Source of the DNA: Streptomyces sp. NRRL B-1140
GTDB taxonomy: Bacteria; Actinomycetota; Actinomycetes; Streptomycetales; Streptomycetaceae
Reading direction: 5' to 3'
NCBI RefSeq assembly: GCF_001280065.1
Contig: NZ_LGEA01000103.1
Coordinates: 1 to 64,000, forward strand
Length of the DNA: 64,000 nt
Shown piece after piece: positions 8,382 to 16,115 of this stretch (within the stretch, counting starts at the first letter, position 1; the number at the start of each line of letters is the position of its first letter). A program made the position numbers and the translations under genes. The notes beneath the pieces were generated by a model. It had not been told where the DNA came from, ran no database searches, and saw only the letters and a program-made list of their open reading frames with translations.

Positions 8382-9197
8382 GTGGCAGGAGTCGCACGTC
8401 GCCGTCTGGACGCGGAGCTGGTCCGCCGGAAGCTCGCGCGCTCGCGTGAGCACGCCGCGCAGCTGATCGCCGCGGGGCGGGTCTCCGTGGGCAAGACCGT
8501 CGCGACGAAACCCGCCACGCAGGTGGAGACCGCGGCCGCGATCCTGGTCGCCCAGGACGACAGCGACCCCGACTACGTCTCGCGCGGCGGTCACAAGCTG
8601 GCCGGCGCGCTCGCGGTGTTCGGCCCTCAGGGGCTGGCCGTCGAGGGGCGCAGGGCGCTCGACGCGGGCGCGTCCACCGGCGGTTTCACCGACGTCCTGC
8701 TGCGGGCGGGCGCGGCCCACGTCGTCGCCGTGGACGTCGGATACGGACAACTCGCGTGGTCCCTCCAGAAGGATGAACGCGTCACCGTCAAGGACCGTAC
8801 GAACGTACGCGAGTTGACGCTTGAAGCGATCGATGGGGAGCCAGTGGATCTTGTCGTGGGGGATCTGTCCTTCATCCCGCTCGGGCTGGTCCTGCCCGCC
8901 CTGGTGCGGTGCGTGAAGCCGGACGCCGATCTGGTGATGATGGTCAAGCCGCAGTTCGAGGTGGGCAAGGAGCGCCTCGGCAGCGGGGGAGTGGTGCGCA
9001 GCACCCAGCTGCGGGCCGAGGCGGTACGGGGGGTGGCCGAGAAGGCCTGGGGGCTGGGGCTCGGGGTGAAGGGCGTGACGGCCAGTCCGCTGCCCGGGCC
9101 GTCGGGGAATGTCGAATACTTTCTGTGGCTGCGGTCCGGGGCACCGGAACTGGACCCGGCCGAGGCAGACCGTGCAGTGGCGGAGGGGCCGCGTTGA
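8382..9197 (+). CDS. tlyA: TlyA family rRNA (cytidine-2'-O)-methyltransferase
   Basis: A 271-residue protein from GTG 8382, with TAGGAG 11 bases upstream. The N-terminal S4 RNA-binding domain (RRLDAELVRRKLARSREHA, IAAGRVSVG) is followed by an FtsJ-like Rossmann methyltransferase domain. The SAM site is ALDAGASTGGFTDVLL, and family residues include VDVGYGQLAW, VVGDLSFIPL and MMVKPQFEVG. In mycobacteria TlyA 2'-O-methylates 16S and 23S rRNA and confers capreomycin sensitivity; the same activity is expected here. Its stop codon overlaps the TTG start of nadK. Confidence 0.93.
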   Translation: MAGVARRRLDAELVRRKLARSREHAAQLIAAGRVSVGKTVATKPATQVETAAAILVAQDDSDPDYVSRGGHKLAGALAVFGPQGLAVEGRRALDAGASTGGFTDVLLRAGAAHVVAVDVGYGQLAWSLQKDERVTVKDRTNVRELTLEAIDGEPVDLVVGDLSFIPLGLVLPALVRCVKPDADLVMMVKPQFEVGKERLGSGGVVRSTQLRAEAVRGVAEKAWGLGLGVKGVTASPLPGPSGNVEYFLWLRSGAPELDPAEADRAVAEGPR

Positions 9198-10099
9198 CCG
9201 AGAACCGAGCTCGTACTGTTTTCCTGCTCGCCCACACGGGCCGGCCCGCGGCCGTGCGCAGTGCCGAGCTCGTCGTGAAGGGGCTGCTGCGCTCCGGTCT
9301 CGGTGTGCGCGTCCTGGAGGCCGAGGCACGCGATCTGCCGCTGCCGTCGGAGGTGGAGCTGGTCAAGGAGGCCACCCCGCAGTGCCTCGACGGGTGTGAG
9401 CTGCTGATCGTGCTGGGCGGCGACGGCACGCTGCTGCGCGGCGCCGAGTTCGCCCGGGCCTCGGGCGTGCCGATGCTCGGCGTCAACCTAGGGCGCGTCG
9501 GCTTCCTCGCGGAGGCGGAGCGGGACGACCTCGACAAGGTCGTCGACCGGGTGGTGACCAAGGCGTACGAGGTCGAGGAGCGGATGACCGTCGACGTCGT
9601 GGTGCACCAGAACGGCGACATCGTGCACACGGACTGGGCGCTGAACGAGGCCGCCGTGCAGAAGGTGTCCGCCGAGCGGATGCTGGAGATCGTCCTGGAG
9701 ATCGACGGACGGCCGGTCACCGGCTTCGGCTGTGACGGGATCGTGTGCGCCACGCCCACGGGGTCGACGGCGTACGCCTTCTCGGCGGGCGGGCCGGTGG
9801 TGTGGCCGGAGGTCGAGGCGCTGCTGATGGTGCCGATCTCCGCGCACGCACTGTTCGCGAAGCCGCTCGTGACATCGCCGGATTCCGTGTTGGCTGTGGA
9901 GGTTCTGCCCCACATTCCGCCGGGTGTGCTGTGGTGTGACGGACGGCGGACGGTGGAGTTGCCGGCCGGGGCGCGGGTGGAGGTGCGGCGGGGGGCCGTG
10001 CCGGTGCGGCTGGCGCGGCTGCATCATGCTTCTTTCACGGATCGGCTGGTGGCGAAGTTCGCGCTGCCCGTTTCCGGGTGGCGGGGCGCCCCCCACTAG
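9194..10099 (+). CDS. nadK: NAD kinase
   Basis: A 301-residue NAD kinase (ATP- or polyphosphate-dependent formation of NADP). It starts at TTG 9194, overlapping the tlyA stop (TTGA), with GGAGG at 9182-9186. It has the diagnostic GGDGTLLRGAEFARA motif, the LNEAAVQK segment, and the glycine-rich FGCDGIVCATPTGSTAYAFS block that binds NAD. The C-terminus is a beta-rich domain. The tlyA-nadK-recN order is widely conserved in actinobacteria. Confidence 0.95.
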   Translation: MTENRARTVFLLAHTGRPAAVRSAELVVKGLLRSGLGVRVLEAEARDLPLPSEVELVKEATPQCLDGCELLIVLGGDGTLLRGAEFARASGVPMLGVNLGRVGFLAEAERDDLDKVVDRVVTKAYEVEERMTVDVVVHQNGDIVHTDWALNEAAVQKVSAERMLEIVLEIDGRPVTGFGCDGIVCATPTGSTAYAFSAGGPVVWPEVEALLMVPISAHALFAKPLVTSPDSVLAVEVLPHIPPGVLWCDGRRTVELPAGARVEVRRGAVPVRLARLHHASFTDRLVAKFALPVSGWRGAPH

Positions 10100-10119
10100 C
10101 GTGGTTCTTCGCCGTTGGC

Positions 10120-10174
10120 GGGTGCGGGCCTGCTGTGGCCGGTCGCGCAGTTCCCCGCGCCCCTGACGGGGCGC
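10120..10174. repeat. Dispersed intergenic repeat, copy 1 (GTCGCGCAGTTCCCCGCGCC family)
   Basis: The core GTCGCGCAGTTCCCCGCGCC (from 10142) is followed by CCTGACGGGGCGC, which can fold back on GCGCCCC. A GGGTGCGG block lies 22 bases ahead of the core. The same layout with the same spacing recurs at 20875-20930. I recognise this as a repeat very common between Streptomyces genes; the hairpin may act as a terminator for nadK. Confidence 0.8.
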
Positions 10175-10237
10175 TGCCACACGCGTGGGTGACAAAGGCA
10201 GGCCGGTCGCAATCCTCGGCTCCGACCTCGTAAGGTC

Positions 10238-11974
10238 GTGTCCGTGTTGGAGGAGATGCGGATACGGTCGCTGGGCGTGATCGACGACGCCGTCGTCGAG
10301 CTGTCGCCCGGGTTCACCGCGGTCACCGGTGAGACGGGTGCGGGCAAGACCATGGTGGTCACCAGCCTGGGGTTGCTGCTGGGCGGACGGGCCGATCCCG
10401 CGCTCGTACGGATCGGGGCCGGCAAGGCCGTCGTGGAGGGGCGGATCACCGTTCCCCGCGACGCCACGGCCGCGGTGCGCGCCGAGGAGGCCGGGGCCGA
10501 GCTGGACGACGGGGCCCTGCTGATCAGCCGTACCGTCTCCGCAGAGGGGCGCTCCCGGGCGCACCTGGGCGGGCGCAGCGTGCCCGTGGGCGTGCTCGCC
10601 GAGCTCGCCGACGAGCTGGTGGCCGTGCACGGGCAGACCGACCAGCAGGGGCTGCTCAAGCTGTCCCGGCAGCGGCAGGCGCTCGACCGGTACGCGGGCG
10701 ACGCGGTCGCCGGACCGCTGGCCAAGTACGGCGAGGCGTACAAGCGGCTGCGGGCCGTGGCCACCGAGCTCGACGAGATCACCACCCGGGCGCGGGAACG
10801 GGCCCAGGAGGCCGACCTGCTGCGCTTCGGTCTCGACGAGATCGCGGCCGTGGAGCCCCGGGCCGGTGAGGACGTGGAGCTGGCCGAGGAGGCCGAGCGG
10901 CTCGGGCACGCCGAGGCGCTGGCATCCGCCGCGGCGGCCGCGCACGCCGCCCTCGCGGGCAACCCGGAGGATCCGGAGGGCGTGGACGCAGGGACCCTCG
11001 TCGCGGGTGCCCAGCGGGCCCTGGACGCCGTGCGGTCGCACGACTCGGCGCTGGCCGCGCTCGCCGACCGCGTCGGAGAGATCGGGATCCTGCTGCGCGA
11101 CGCGGCGGGTGATCTGGCGGGGTACGCCGACGACCTGGACGCCGATCCGCTGCGGCTCGCGGCCGTCGAGGAGCGGCGGGCCGCGCTCACCGGGCTGACC
11201 CGGAAGTACGGCGAGGACATCGCGACCGTGCTGGCCTGGGCCGAGCAGAGCGCCGCGCGGCTCACCGAACTCGAGGGCGACGACGAGCGGATCGGGGAGC
11301 TGACCGCCGAGCGGGACGCCCTGCGGTCCGAGCTGGGCGGGCTCGCGCAGGCGTTGACGGACGCCCGGACGGAGGCCGCCGAGCGGTTCGCCGCCGCCGT
11401 GACCGCCGAGCTGGCCTCGCTCGCCATGCCGCACGCGCGCGTGTCCTTCGACATCCGGCAGACCGAGGACCCCGACGGCGTCGAGGTCGGCGGCCGTCCG
11501 GTCGCCTACGGCCCCGCGGGCGCCGACGAGGTCGAGCTGCTGCTGGCCCCGCATCCGGGCGCGCCGCCCCGGCCGATCGCCAAGGGCGCCTCCGGCGGTG
11601 AGCTGTCCCGGGTGATGCTGGCCGTGGAGGTCGTGTTCGCGGGGACGGATCCCGTGCCGACGTACCTCTTCGACGAGGTCGACGCCGGGGTCGGCGGCAA
11701 GGCGGCGGTCGAGATCGGCCGGCGGCTCGCGCGGCTGGCGAAGACCGCGCAGGTCGTGGTCGTGACGCATCTGCCGCAGGTGGCCGCCTTCGCCGACCGG
11801 CAGTTGCTGGTCGAGAAGACCAACGACGGGTCCGTGACCCGCTCCGGCGTCAAGGTCCTCGAAGGCGAGGACCGGGTCCGGGAGCTGTCCCGCATGCTCG
11901 CCGGCCAGGAGGACTCCGAGACGGCCCGGGCGCACGCGGAGGAGCTGCTCGCGGCGGCCCGGGCGGACGCCTAG
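10238..11974 (+). CDS. recN: DNA repair protein RecN
   Basis: A 578-residue SMC-like repair ATPase that acts at double-strand breaks. The N-terminal Walker A is TGETGAGKTM. A central Ala/Glu-rich coiled-coil runs from about residue 150 to 380. The C-terminal ABC half carries the signature ASGGELSRVMLA, Walker B TYLFDEVDAGVGG and VVTHLPQVAA. GTG 10238 is the longest start. GTG 10244, TTG 10247 or ATG 10256 (MRIRSLGVID) are equally possible, as no strong ribosome site is visible. It lies 138 bases after nadK, across the dispersed repeat. Confidence 0.95.
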   Translation: MSVLEEMRIRSLGVIDDAVVELSPGFTAVTGETGAGKTMVVTSLGLLLGGRADPALVRIGAGKAVVEGRITVPRDATAAVRAEEAGAELDDGALLISRTVSAEGRSRAHLGGRSVPVGVLAELADELVAVHGQTDQQGLLKLSRQRQALDRYAGDAVAGPLAKYGEAYKRLRAVATELDEITTRARERAQEADLLRFGLDEIAAVEPRAGEDVELAEEAERLGHAEALASAAAAAHAALAGNPEDPEGVDAGTLVAGAQRALDAVRSHDSALAALADRVGEIGILLRDAAGDLAGYADDLDADPLRLAAVEERRAALTGLTRKYGEDIATVLAWAEQSAARLTELEGDDERIGELTAERDALRSELGGLAQALTDARTEAAERFAAAVTAELASLAMPHARVSFDIRQTEDPDGVEVGGRPVAYGPAGADEVELLLAPHPGAPPRPIAKGASGGELSRVMLAVEVVFAGTDPVPTYLFDEVDAGVGGKAAVEIGRRLARLAKTAQVVVVTHLPQVAAFADRQLLVEKTNDGSVTRSGVKVLEGEDRVRELSRMLAGQEDSETARAHAEELLAAARADA

Positions 11975-12009
11975 GCTCTGTCGGTGCACCGGCGCTTTGC
12001 GGCAAGGGC

Positions 12010-12028
12010 CGGGCGGGTCGCCCGATTT
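12010..12028 (+). terminator. Possible recN terminator
   Basis: A short hairpin (CGGGCG-ggt-CGCCCG, 12010-12024) followed by ATTTC lies 36 bases after the recN stop. The stem is short and the T-run weak. Confidence 0.35.
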
Positions 12029-12185
12029 CACTCGTGTGGGTGACCCGGCCCGGCGCACACCCCCGATGCCGCCGCCCCGCAGTCGCGTCGCGGGAGCTCC
12101 GGCGGTCCCGGAACCCCCTTACGCCCTGGCATCCTTGGCGGAGTACGCGTCGTGACCGCCCGACCCGAACCAGGAGCCCGGCCAC

Positions 12186-13328
12186 GTGACCCCCGTGAGC
12201 AGCCACTCACCGCACGGCCAGTTGCCGCTGCGCACCGTGCAGGTGCTGGGCGGAGGCAACGCCGCCAGCAGCGCGCATGTGCGCTCGCTGGCCGCGGGGC
12301 TCGTCGCGCGGGGCGTGAAAGTCACGGTGTGCGCCCCCTACGAGGCCGACCGCGCCTATGACTTCAGCGGAGTCGGCGCCGACCACGTGCACGTGCCGCG
12401 CAGCAGCGACCCGGTGTCGGTGGCGGCCCTGCGCGCGGCCTGCGCCCACGCCGACCTGGTGCACGCGCACGGCCTGCACGCCTCCTTCCGTACCGTCCTC
12501 GCCCTCAGCGGGCGGCGCGTGCGCACCCCGCTGGTGGTGACGTGGCACGACCGGGCGCACGCCGACGGGGCCCGCGCCCACATGCTGCGGGTACTGGAGC
12601 GCAGGGTCGTCAAGGCGGCCACCGTGGTGCTGGGCACGACCTCGCCGCTCGTGGACCGGGCCAGGCTCACCGGCGCGCGGGACGCCCGGCTCGCGGCCGT
12701 CGCCCTGCCCGGCCCCCGCAGCCCCCGCGAACCCGACGACCCCGACCGGCTGCGGCCCAAGGTCCGCGCCGAACTCGGCGCCATCGGCAGGCCTTTGCTG
12801 ATGGCTGTCGGCTCCCTGGAACGGCACCGCGGGTACGACGTGCTGCTGGACGCCGCACGCGTATGGCGCCGGCTCGATCCCGTGCCGCTGGTCGTGATCG
12901 CCGGGGAGGGGCCGCTGCGCGGTGAACTCCAGGGCCGGATCGAGGAGGAGGGGCTGCCCGTCCGGCTCATCGGCCGGCGCGACGACATCACCGACCTGCT
13001 CGCCGCCGCCGACCTCGCCCTGCTGCCCAGCCGCTGGGAGGCCCGCTCCGTCCTCGCCCAGGAGGCCCTCCACGCACGCGTGCCGCTCGTCGCGACGGAG
13101 GTCGGCGGCATCCCCGAACTCGTCGGCGACGCGGCCGAACTCGTCCCGTACGGCGACGCGAAAGCCCTGGCCGACGCCGTCGTGCGGCTGCTCGACGACC
13201 CGTCGCGCCGGGAACTGCTGACGGCCAGGGGCGCCCGGCAGGCCGCCACCTGGCCGACCGAGGACGAGACGGTCGCCCAGGTCCTCAGCGTGTACGACGA
13301 GCTGACGCAACCCCGCCCGCTCACCTAG
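12186..13328 (+). CDS. GT4-type glycosyltransferase
   Basis: A 380-residue GT-B fold glycosyltransferase from GTG 12186 (AGGAG nine bases upstream). The N-terminal half has the GGGNAASSAHVRSLAAGL nucleotide-sugar transferase start and LVHAHGLHASF. The C-terminal half has the GT4 signatures LLMAVGSLERHRGYDVLL, LVVIAGEGPLRGELQ and the E-x7-E region ALLPSRWEARSVLAQEAL. It lacks a signal peptide and membrane segments, so it is probably cytosolic or membrane-peripheral. Donor and acceptor are unknown; the family includes mannosyl- and glucosyltransferases. Neighbours (recN and a PucR regulator) give no pathway clue. Confidence 0.9.
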   Translation: MTPVSSHSPHGQLPLRTVQVLGGGNAASSAHVRSLAAGLVARGVKVTVCAPYEADRAYDFSGVGADHVHVPRSSDPVSVAALRAACAHADLVHAHGLHASFRTVLALSGRRVRTPLVVTWHDRAHADGARAHMLRVLERRVVKAATVVLGTTSPLVDRARLTGARDARLAAVALPGPRSPREPDDPDRLRPKVRAELGAIGRPLLMAVGSLERHRGYDVLLDAARVWRRLDPVPLVVIAGEGPLRGELQGRIEEEGLPVRLIGRRDDITDLLAAADLALLPSRWEARSVLAQEALHARVPLVATEVGGIPELVGDAAELVPYGDAKALADAVVRLLDDPSRRELLTARGARQAATWPTEDETVAQVLSVYDELTQPRPLT

Positions 13329-13353
13329 AGACGCCGGGAGACGCCCAGAGGCC

Positions 13354-15000
13354 CTAAGGGACGTGTCTGCGCGCTCGCAGGGCCAGGCTCAGGGCCAGGA
13401 CCGTCTGCGGGTCGTCCAGGTCCGTGCCCAGCAACTCCCCGATGCGGGCCAGACGGTTGTACAGGGTCTGCCGGTTCAGGTGCAGCTCCCGGGCCGTCTC
13501 CGCCTTGCGCCCCGCGTGGGCGAGGTAGGTCGTCAACGTGGGCAGCAGCGGCGGCCGGGAACGTCGGTCGTGTTCCAGCAGCGGGCCGAGGGCCCGGTCG
13601 ACGAAGGCCGCCAGGTCCGGATGGTCGCGCAGCCGCCACAGCAGCAGGTCGATGTCGAGCCGGCGGGCGTCGTACCAGGGCCGGTCCGCGAGCCCCTGGG
13701 CCGCCGTGGCCGTTTCGGCCGCGTGCCGCAGGCCCGAGGCCGCCGCCGGCCAGCCGCCGGCCGTCCCCACGACCACCACGGGCGGCTGCCCGCCCGGCCG
13801 CGGTATCCCGGCCCGGCCCACACCGGCCCGCAGCGCCGCCGCGACCCGGTCCGCGACCGCAGTCCGCTCCGACTCCGCACGCAGCCCGAGCAGTACCAGC
13901 ACCCGGCCCTCCAGCGGCCGCACGCCGAGCAGCACCGGCACGCCCAGCGAGGCCAGCTCCTCCGAGACCGCCCGCGCCGGAACGACCCAGCCTCCTCCGC
14001 CCGGGGACAGGGCTTCCCCGAGTCGCATGACCACCGGCAGCAGCGGCCCCTCGCCGGGCCGGAAGCCCAGCACGCGGGCCTGTGCGGGGGCGTCCTCGGC
14101 CGTCACCCGGCCCTCGGCGAGGTCGGTGAGGAAGTCGCCCCGCCCGCGCGCCGCCAGCTCCTCCTCCTGGCGGGCCTGCATCAGCACCACGGCCAGGATG
14201 CCCGCGGCCCGCTCGGCCGCCATCCGGTGCACCGTCGCCAGGGGCGTGCGCACCGGCAGCAGGACGAGACGTGCCCGGACGCCCCCGCTGCCGGGCCCGC
14301 CGCCCGGCACGTCCACCAGGACCGACCCCGCGAGCGGCGGCTCGTCCTTGTGCTGGCCGCGCAGCCCCTCCCACACCTGGAGCGGGTCCGCGCCCTGGGG
14401 CCCGGCCCCGGCCGCGTACAGCAGCTGCCCGTCCGCCGTCTCCAGGAACACGGGATTGCCGGCGAAGTCGGCCAGGATGCCGAGCACCTGGGGCACCCCG
14501 CCGCCGCCCAGCACGGCCTGCGTGCACCGCCGGTGCACCTCCTCGGCCCGCTGCAGCAGCGCGTAGTGGCCGTTGACGATCTCGGTGTGGACCTCTTCGG
14601 TGACCGTGACGAACGGCACCTCGCGGTGCAGCTGGACCAGCGGCAGTCCGGCCGCGCGTGCGGTGTCCACGAGGGCCGCGGGCAGCCGGGTGAAGCGCGG
14701 TCCGAGCTCCACGACCAGGGCCGCGATGCCGCGCTCGGCCAGGGTGCGCACGAACGCCCGCTGTTCGGCGGGCCGGGTACCGAGGCCGTAGCCCGTGGTC
14801 AGCAGCAGTTCCCCGCCCTTGAGCAGCGAGGCGATGTGCGGCACCTCGCCCGCGTGCACCCACCGCACGGTCCGCCCGAGCCGCTCGGCACCCGCCAGCA
14901 CCTCGGGCAGTCCGCTGCGCAACCCCGGCAGCTCCAGCGCCCGCCGCACGGTGATCCCGGCGCCCTGGGTGTCGTGCGCGCTGTCCGTCCCGCTCTCCAT
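13354..15000 (-). CDS. PucR family transcriptional regulator
   Basis: A 548-residue regulator from ATG 15000 (MESGTDSAHDTQ). The N-terminal PucR domain (VRRALELPGLRSGLPEVLAG, SLLKGGELLLTTGYGLG) is followed by a central GGDEF-like/CdaR-type region. The C-terminal HTH_30 helix-turn-helix is clear: TARELHLNRQTLYNRLARIG, then DLDDPQTVLALSLALRAR. Family members control purine, GABA, proline or sugar-acid catabolism. The effector here is unknown. An LLM oxidoreductase gene is divergent 125 bases away and is the obvious target candidate. The gene converges on the glycosyltransferase with a 25-base gap. Confidence 0.9.
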   Translation of the reverse strand: MESGTDSAHDTQGAGITVRRALELPGLRSGLPEVLAGAERLGRTVRWVHAGEVPHIASLLKGGELLLTTGYGLGTRPAEQRAFVRTLAERGIAALVVELGPRFTRLPAALVDTARAAGLPLVQLHREVPFVTVTEEVHTEIVNGHYALLQRAEEVHRRCTQAVLGGGGVPQVLGILADFAGNPVFLETADGQLLYAAGAGPQGADPLQVWEGLRGQHKDEPPLAGSVLVDVPGGGPGSGGVRARLVLLPVRTPLATVHRMAAERAAGILAVVLMQARQEEELAARGRGDFLTDLAEGRVTAEDAPAQARVLGFRPGEGPLLPVVMRLGEALSPGGGGWVVPARAVSEELASLGVPVLLGVRPLEGRVLVLLGLRAESERTAVADRVAAALRAGVGRAGIPRPGGQPPVVVVGTAGGWPAAASGLRHAAETATAAQGLADRPWYDARRLDIDLLLWRLRDHPDLAAFVDRALGPLLEHDRRSRPPLLPTLTTYLAHAGRKAETARELHLNRQTLYNRLARIGELLGTDLDDPQTVLALSLALRARRHVP

Positions 15001-15125
15001 GAGCCGGACGCTACCCGCGCGCCCGCCTCCCGGACATCTGCGGAGGGGCGTCGGGACGATCACCGCCCCGATCCCGTCGTGGACCTCCCCGGATTACCGG
15101 ATGATCGGCAGGGTAGGGCGCCGTC

Positions 15126-16082
15126 ATGGACATGAGTGTGGTCGCGGTGGGGCGGGAGGACGACAGTCCGGTCGAGGAGCCGTTGCGGTCCGCGGTGCTC
15201 GCCGACCGGCTCGGGTACCGGGAGGTGTGGGCGGGCGAGGGACCCACGTGGGACGCGTTCGTCCTGGCCGCGGCGATCGGCGCGGCCACCGAGCAGGTCG
15301 CGCTGACCGCCGGTCCCGTGCCGGTGTCGGTGCGGGACCCGCTCACCATCGTCCGGGGCGCCGCCTCCACCGCGGCCGTCACGGGCCGGCCCGTCGGGGT
15401 GGCGCTGGGCACCTCCAGCAAGCGCGTCGTGGAGGGTGTGCACGGCCGCCCGCGCACCCGGCCCGCCGCCGCCCTCGAGGAGTCGGCGGCGGCCGTGCGG
15501 ACACTGATGGACGGCGTGCCCGGCGAGCCCATCGTGCCCGGCAGCGGCTTACTGCGCCGTCTCCCGCCGCCCGGAGGCACCGTCACCGTCGCGGCGTTCG
15601 GGGAGCGCGCGGTGGCCGCGGCCGTGGCGCACGCCGACCGGATGCTGCTCGACCTCGTCTCACCCGAGCAGGTCCGCATGCTGCGGGCCCGGATGCTCGC
15701 CGCCGCCGAGAAAGCGGGCCGTACACCGCCGCGGCTGGCCGCCTGGCTGCCCGCCGCCGTCGACCCGGAGCCGGAGTCGCTCACCCAGATCCTGCGCGGC
15801 GTCGTGGGCTACCTCGCCGTACCGGGCTACAGCGACATGTTCGTCGATGCCGGTTTCGCCGCCGTCGTCGAGCTGGCCGCCAAGGGCGCCGACCCGGACA
15901 CCCTGCTGCGGGCCCTGCCGCCCGAGGCCGTCGGCACGGTCGCCCTGGTCGGCGACGCGGACACCGTCCGCGCCCGCATCGCCGCCTACGCCGAGGCCGG
16001 ACTCGACGAGATCGCCCTCGTCCCGGCCACGGCGGGCGACCCCGCGGGGGAACGCACGCTGACGGCCCTCAGGCCGGCGTGA
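15126..16082 (+). CDS. LLM-class (F420/flavin-dependent) oxidoreductase with a TTA codon
   Basis: A 318-residue TIM-barrel luciferase-like protein. N-terminal signatures are MSVVAVGREDDSPVEEP, LADRLGYREVWAGEG and TEQVALTAGPVPVSVRDP. The glycine-rich region GRPVGVALGTSSKRVVEG and the C-terminal LVGDADTVRARIAAYAEAGLDEI are typical of actinobacterial F420-dependent LLM enzymes. The substrate is unknown. Codon 142 (15549-15551) is TTA, the rare Leu codon read only by the bldA tRNA in Streptomyces, so expression may be tied to development. ATG 15126 was used; ATG 15132 is an alternative. Divergent from the PucR regulator. Confidence 0.87.
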   Translation: MDMSVVAVGREDDSPVEEPLRSAVLADRLGYREVWAGEGPTWDAFVLAAAIGAATEQVALTAGPVPVSVRDPLTIVRGAASTAAVTGRPVGVALGTSSKRVVEGVHGRPRTRPAAALEESAAAVRTLMDGVPGEPIVPGSGLLRRLPPPGGTVTVAAFGERAVAAAVAHADRMLLDLVSPEQVRMLRARMLAAAEKAGRTPPRLAAWLPAAVDPEPESLTQILRGVVGYLAVPGYSDMFVDAGFAAVVELAAKGADPDTLLRALPPEAVGTVALVGDADTVRARIAAYAEAGLDEIALVPATAGDPAGERTLTALRPA

Positions 16083-16115
16083 CACCCCGGGGGCGTGCTC
16101 AGGGCCGACTGCCGC

